Assembly (NCBI GenBank): GCA_964534765.1
Contig: CAZHRJ010000107.1
Location: 1-10,379 of the forward strand
Source of the DNA: CAZHRJ01 sp964534765
GTDB taxonomy: Bacteria > Lindowbacteria > 2-12-FULL-62-27
DNA length: 10,379 nt
Reading direction: 5' to 3'
Below the pieces are notes generated by a model that worked only from the letters and a program-made list of their open reading frames with translations, was not told the origin of the DNA and made no database searches. Positions 7,297 through 10,379 of the stretch are shown here, piece by piece. Made by a program: the position numbers and the translations under genes. The first letter of the stretch is position 1, and every line of letters begins with the position of its first letter.

Positions 7297-9261
7297 ATGG
7301 AATCGCCGCATATTACTTCCGTTCAAAAAGAGGGAAAAATTTTCAAACCCCCCAAGGCCTTTCAAAAACAGGCGCACATCAAAAGTCTTCATACATACCG
7401 CAGACTCTACAAACAGGCCTACCGGAATCCCGCCGGGTTCTGGTCAAAAGCGGCCAAGGAGCTTGTCTGGTTCAAACCCTGGACCAAGGCGCTGGTGTGG
7501 AATTCTCCGGACGCGAAGTGGTTTGTGGGCGGCAAGATCAACGTCTCCTACAATTGCCTCGACCGTCACCTGTCCACGTGGCGGCGGAACAAAGCGGCGA
7601 TTGTCTGGGAGGGCGAACCCGGCGATCAGCGGACGTTGACTTATCAGCAACTTTACCATGAGGTGGTCCGGTTTGCCTGCGTGCTCAAATCCCTGGGCGT
7701 GAAAACCGGCGATCGGGTGGCGATTTATTTACCGATGATTCCGGAGGCTGCGGTGGCGATGCTGGCCTGCGCGAGAATCGGGGCGCCGCACAGCGTCGTT
7801 TTTGGCGGATTTTCGGCCCAGGCATTGAAGGACCGCATCCTTGATGCGGGCGCGACCTGTGTCATCACCGCCGACGGCGGGTTTCGGCGCGGCTCGATCG
7901 TTCCGCTCAAGGCCAATGTGGATGAATCTCTGAAGGACACGCCGATCGTCAAGAGCGTCTTGGTGGTCCGGCGGACCGGCCAGGCGATTTCCATGAAACC
8001 GGGCCGGGACGTGTGGCTGCATGACCGCGTGACGGACTTGGCCGCGCGCGGGCGGTTTTCGTGCAAGGCCGAGGAAGTCGATTCGGAACATCCGCTCTTT
8101 ATTCTCTACACTTCCGGCACCACCGGCAAACCCAAGGGAATTTATCATTCCACCGGCGGATATCTCACGCAGGTGGCTTTGACTTCCAAATGGATTTTCG
8201 ATCTCAAAGACCAGGACACCTTCTGGTGCACCGCCGACGTCGGTTGGGTCACGGGACACAGCTACGTGGTCTTCGGACCCCTGGCGGTCGGCGCGACGAC
8301 GGTGATGTACGAGGGCGCGCCGAACCATCCGGGATTTGACCGGTTCTGGGACATGATCGAGCGTCACCGGGTCAACGTTTTTTACACAGCTCCCACCGCC
8401 ATCCGCGCGTTCATCAAATGGGGCGATGACCATCCCAAAAAACACGACCTGTCCTCTCTTCGGCTTCTGGGTACCGTCGGGGAGCCGATCAATCCGGAGG
8501 CGTGGCACTGGTATCACCGGGTGATCGGCGGCGGCAGGTGTCCGATCGTCGACACGTGGTGGCAGACTGAAACCGGGGCGATCCTGATCAGTCCCCTGCC
8601 CGGCGCGACGCCGACCAAACCGGGATCGGGTACCCTGCCCTTTCCAGGAATCGTCCCGGAGGTGGTCCGCAAAGACGGGACGACTTGCAAGCCGAACGAA
8701 GGCGGATACCTGGTTCTCAAGAAACCGTGGCCGTCAATGCTCCGCGGAATCTGGGGCGATCCTGACCGGTACCGGAAACAGTATTTCGATGATTTTCACG
8801 GAATCTATTTCACGGGCGACGGCGCCCGGCGCGACAAGGACGGCTATTTCTGGATCATGGGCCGCGTGGACGACGTCATCAACGTCGCCGGCCACCGGCT
8901 GGGGACGGCGGAGATCGAAAGCGCGCTGGTTCTGCACGAAACGGTGGCCGAATCGGCCGTGGTCGGCCGGCCGGATGATCTCAAGGGATCCGCGATCGTG
9001 GCGTTTGTGACCCTCAAGGCCGGCAGGCAGCCGACGGCCGATCTGAAAGACCAGTTGAAATCCCATGTGGCCAAGGAGATCGGCAGCATCGCCAAACCTG
9101 ACGACATCCGGTTTACGGACTCTCTGCCCAAAACCCGCAGCGGGAAAATCATGCGCAGACTCCTCCGCGAACTGGCCACCAAGGGAGAGGTCAAGGGCGA
9201 CACGACCACGCTGGAGGATTTTTCCGTTCTGGAAAAACTTCGCGCCGGCGACGACGAGTAG
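7297..9261 (+). CDS. acsA: Acetyl-CoA synthetase, AMP-forming (EC 6.2.1.1)
   Basis: This 654-residue protein has the full length expected of the family. It activates acetate with ATP to acetyl-AMP and then forms acetyl-CoA. The adenylate-forming motifs are complete: phosphate loop YTSGTTGKPKG (271-281), TWWQTETG (420-427), YFTGDGA (504-510), the hinge region GRVDDVINVAGHRLG (522-536), and PKTRSGK with the catalytic lysine K617. The acyl pocket reads GWVTGHSY (V318, T319), GTVGEPINP (V394) and the tryptophan of TWWQTE. This corresponds to the Val-Thr-Val-Trp set of Salmonella Acs and favours acetate over propionate; propionyl-CoA synthetases usually have GWVVGHSY. The N-terminus matches the usual Acs start after about eight extra residues, and the C-terminus ends close to the usual point, so I see no added targeting helix. 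K617 is the position that is reversibly acetylated in many species. The shared operon with a shell protein suggests, but does not show, a microcompartment link. Confidence 0.95.
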   Translation: MESPHITSVQKEGKIFKPPKAFQKQAHIKSLHTYRRLYKQAYRNPAGFWSKAAKELVWFKPWTKALVWNSPDAKWFVGGKINVSYNCLDRHLSTWRRNKAAIVWEGEPGDQRTLTYQQLYHEVVRFACVLKSLGVKTGDRVAIYLPMIPEAAVAMLACARIGAPHSVVFGGFSAQALKDRILDAGATCVITADGGFRRGSIVPLKANVDESLKDTPIVKSVLVVRRTGQAISMKPGRDVWLHDRVTDLAARGRFSCKAEEVDSEHPLFILYTSGTTGKPKGIYHSTGGYLTQVALTSKWIFDLKDQDTFWCTADVGWVTGHSYVVFGPLAVGATTVMYEGAPNHPGFDRFWDMIERHRVNVFYTAPTAIRAFIKWGDDHPKKHDLSSLRLLGTVGEPINPEAWHWYHRVIGGGRCPIVDTWWQTETGAILISPLPGATPTKPGSGTLPFPGIVPEVVRKDGTTCKPNEGGYLVLKKPWPSMLRGIWGDPDRYRKQYFDDFHGIYFTGDGARRDKDGYFWIMGRVDDVINVAGHRLGTAEIESALVLHETVAESAVVGRPDDLKGSAIVAFVTLKAGRQPTADLKDQLKSHVAKEIGSIAKPDDIRFTDSLPKTRSGKIMRRLLRELATKGEVKGDTTTLEDFSVLEKLRAGDDE

Positions 9262-9283
9262 AACGCGTGAAAAAATCAAAAGA

Positions 9284-9417
9284 TTCACCACGGAGATCAC
9301 GGAGACCGAGCACGGCGAACTCTGAGGTTTTTTTGTAAGGTTGGTTCATCCAAGGAATACCGAAATTCTATCCTCTGTGCCCTCCGTGGCTAATCTCCGT
9401 GGCCTCCGTGTTAAAAA
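9284..9417. repeat. Imperfect inverted repeat of ACGGAG-type units
   Basis: The left arm (9284-9315) contains the direct repeat cacggaga-t-cacggaga and then a diverged unit. The right arm (9372-9417) carries the same units in reverse complement, spaced about nine bases (ctccgtg, tctccgtg, ctccgtg). The segment 9289-9305 matches the reverse complement of 9394-9410 at 15 of 17 positions, or 16 of 17 paired in RNA counting one G-U. About 56-66 bases lie between the arms. Short ACGGAG/ACAGAG-like units of this kind recur between genes in many metagenomic and environmental genomes. The element sits between two convergent genes, so it could fold as a long hairpin acting as a terminator or mRNA stabiliser, or be a small non-autonomous repeat. 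I see no clear GC-stem-plus-T-run terminator otherwise in this 197-base gap. Confidence 0.65.
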
Positions 9418-9458
9418 TCAATGTTTTCACAGCTTCGTAGCTTTGCCGCCGGCCGGCT

Positions 9459-10202
9459 TTATTTCTGTCTCAGCGCGTAATTCCGGAAAAACCAGTTAAT
9501 CAGCGCCGTGATCGAGCTGACCGCCAGGAGCGACACCATCAGCGCGTTGACGGGATTGTTCGGAATGAGTCCCGATTCACAAACGGAACCGATAAAATCC
9601 GAGATGGACCGGTGGCTTGCCGGGTCGGGTTTGGTGTAGTCGTACGCGGTGAACGCGATGATCCAGAACATCACAATGAATTCCAGCCACACACGGATCA
9701 CCCCGAGCAGCACCCCGTCGCTGATCGCGCCCGGATCGTCCTTGCTGATCCGGCACACGTCAATGGCGGTCGGCAGGACCATCAGAAAAAAGACGAGACA
9801 CTGCGTCGGCAATGTCCAGGGCGCCCCGAACTGGAATACCAGAAGAAAATAGCCCACCAACCCGATGAAAATCGCCGGAAATCGTGACAGGTACACCGTC
9901 AGCGTCACCAGCATCCGGTAGCTCCAGTTCGGCCGGTCACTGTACGCCGCGATGAATCTGCCCGTCTCCCGGCCGAGAATGTAGGCCGCGCCGACGCCGA
10001 ATCCCGTAATGACCAGAAACCGCAGCACGATCGATTTGATGGTCGTGCCCTCGTCATAGATGATCAGCCCGATGCTTTCCAGAGACTTGGGATCGGGTAA
10101 AAAAACGGTCGACAGCAGAAGATAAATCAGCGAGCCTGTCAGAAACCCCAGCAACAGAACGCTGAGCAGGGACGCCAGCACCTGAACCGGTCGTGTGTTC
10201 AT
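9459..10202 (-). CDS. Six-helix membrane protein resembling PstA/PstC-type ABC permease
   Basis: This 247-residue protein is clearly integral to the membrane, with likely helices at about 8-30, 58-78, 98-122, 130-147, 165-187 and 217-237. The layout of one N-terminal helix, a periplasmic linker, and then a five-helix core matches phosphate-type ABC permeases. The segments GFGVGAAYILGRETGRFIAA, YLSRFPAIFIGLVGYFLL and FFLMVLPTAIDV resemble the PstA core. However, the ATPase-coupling EAA loop (normally E-A-A-x-x-x-G-A-T-x-W) is degraded here to SDGVLLGVIRVWLE (161-174), so it may be a divergent subfamily or a non-transporting relative. The ATG at 10202 is supported by a near-perfect ribosome binding site. 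No ATPase, partner permease or binding protein is in the window; a partner could lie beyond the right edge. Confidence is high that it is a membrane-protein gene and modest for the family. Confidence 0.6.
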   Translation of the reverse strand: MNTRPVQVLASLLSVLLLGFLTGSLIYLLLSTVFLPDPKSLESIGLIIYDEGTTIKSIVLRFLVITGFGVGAAYILGRETGRFIAAYSDRPNWSYRMLVTLTVYLSRFPAIFIGLVGYFLLVFQFGAPWTLPTQCLVFFLMVLPTAIDVCRISKDDPGAISDGVLLGVIRVWLEFIVMFWIIAFTAYDYTKPDPASHRSISDFIGSVCESGLIPNNPVNALMVSLLAVSSITALINWFFRNYALRQK

Positions 10203-10212
10203 AGAAAGAAGC

Positions 10213-10219
10213 CCTCCTT
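10213..10219 (-). promoter_or_regulatory. Strong ribosome binding site of the membrane-protein gene
   Basis: AAGGAGG on the minus strand, a perfect anti-16S match, lies 10 bases before the ATG at 10202. It fixes the start and predicts efficient translation. Confidence 0.7.
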
Positions 10220-10266
10220 GCGATGGAATGCGCGCTTGGGCGCGTCATCGATGCGGCTCGCTCAAA

Positions 10267-10290
10267 CCCCCCCATACGCCCCAACCTCCC
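10267..10290 (-). other. G-rich tract with G-quadruplex pattern in the 5' region of the membrane-protein gene
   Basis: On the minus strand there is a run of three G (10290-10288), four G (10282-10279) and seven G (10273-10267), separated by five-base loops. The seven-G run can supply two G3 tracts with a one-base loop, so the pattern for an intramolecular G-quadruplex is met. It lies 65-88 bases upstream of the start codon, within the possible leader. It may be a chance run in GC-rich DNA. Confidence 0.3.
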
Positions 10291-10325
10291 GCGCGGAGTT
10301 TGCCGACGCAACACCTGACCCCACC

Positions 10326-10379
10326 CTACGAAAATCCGGCCTCGGGATCAAGCGTTATTACGGGCAGGGTGTGGTCGAT
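10326..10379 (-). CDS. Possible C-terminal tail of another minus-strand gene (partial)
   Basis: Reading the minus strand from the right edge gives an open frame of 17 codons, IDHTLPVITLDPEAGFS, ending at TAG (10328-10326). The residue mix looks like ordinary protein, and the position would put the gene upstream of and co-oriented with the membrane-protein gene, with a gap of about 120 bases. Seventeen codons are too few to be sure, and no family can be named. If the neighbour is a transporter subunit, this could be its partner, but that is a guess. Confidence 0.25.
   Translation of the reverse strand: MDHTLPVITLDPEAGFS

Noticed and set aside
7729..8517. 262-codon open frame on the minus strand opposite acetyl-CoA synthetase
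   Set aside because: The + strand holds conserved Acs motifs throughout this interval, and the antisense product shows no domain and a shadow-like composition.
9284..9417. A small CRISPR array, suggested by the evenly spaced ACGGAG units
   Set aside because: The units are only 6-8 bases long with roughly nine-base spacing and occur in inverted orientation in the two arms. There are no 25-40 base repeats with unique spacers and no cas genes.
9445..9467. Rho-independent terminator from gccgccggccggc followed by tttattt
   Set aside because: The palindrome leaves only a four-pair stem with a five-base loop, the T run is interrupted, and the element overlaps the stop of the minus-strand membrane-protein gene.

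Overview
The window is GC-rich, densely coding bacterial DNA. It holds six substantial protein genes, a possible 17-codon tail of a seventh at the right edge, and no RNA genes, insertion sequences or CRISPR arrays that I can see. The gene content suggests an uncultured bacterium, probably Gram-negative, of the kind known mostly from metagenomes (Omnitrophota, Sumerlaeota, Hydrogenedentota or another PVC-like lineage). The clues are a cell-envelope operon with VWA, caspase-like and DUF3857/transglutaminase proteins, an RMM-like microcompartment shell protein, and ACGGAG-type intergenic repeats. The phylum is an inference; there is no marker gene to settle it.

Region 1 (1-6181, + strand) is the end of a tightly packed envelope operon that begins upstream of the window. 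It encodes (i) the C-terminal part of a large DUF4175-like protein with a helical, Ala/Arg/Glu-rich tail, (ii) a 702-residue membrane-anchored VWA protein with an intact MIDAS metal site and a glutamine-amidotransferase-like domain lacking a catalytic cysteine, and (iii) a secreted, C-terminally anchored protein of about 926 residues. The third protein joins a caspase-like domain lacking its catalytic cysteine to a DUF3857 domain and a transglutaminase core with an intact Cys-His-Asp triad. Both gene junctions are GTGA stop/start overlaps, so the three proteins are probably translationally coupled and act together at the membrane or in the periplasm. Their substrate is unknown.

Region 2 (6185-6643) holds a small minus-strand coiled-coil gene built partly of tandem heptads. 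It lies tail-to-tail with the envelope operon and is divergent from the next gene. The 129-base divergent gap carries a good sigma70-type promoter for the coiled-coil gene and a weaker candidate for the + strand genes.

Region 3 (6644-9261, + strand) is a two-gene operon: a tandem-domain bacterial microcompartment shell protein (BMC-T) followed 20 bases later by AMP-forming acetyl-CoA synthetase. No other shell protein or signature enzyme is present, so this looks like a satellite microcompartment locus. Its pairing with acetyl-CoA synthetase is the most interesting association in the window.

Region 4 (9262-10379) has a 197-base gap containing an imperfect inverted repeat made of ACGGAG units. 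It is followed by a minus-strand gene for a six-helix membrane protein resembling PstA/PstC-type ABC permeases, that gene's 5' region with a very strong ribosome binding site and a G-rich tract, and possibly the last codons of another minus-strand gene. No gene-free stretch exceeds 300 bases.
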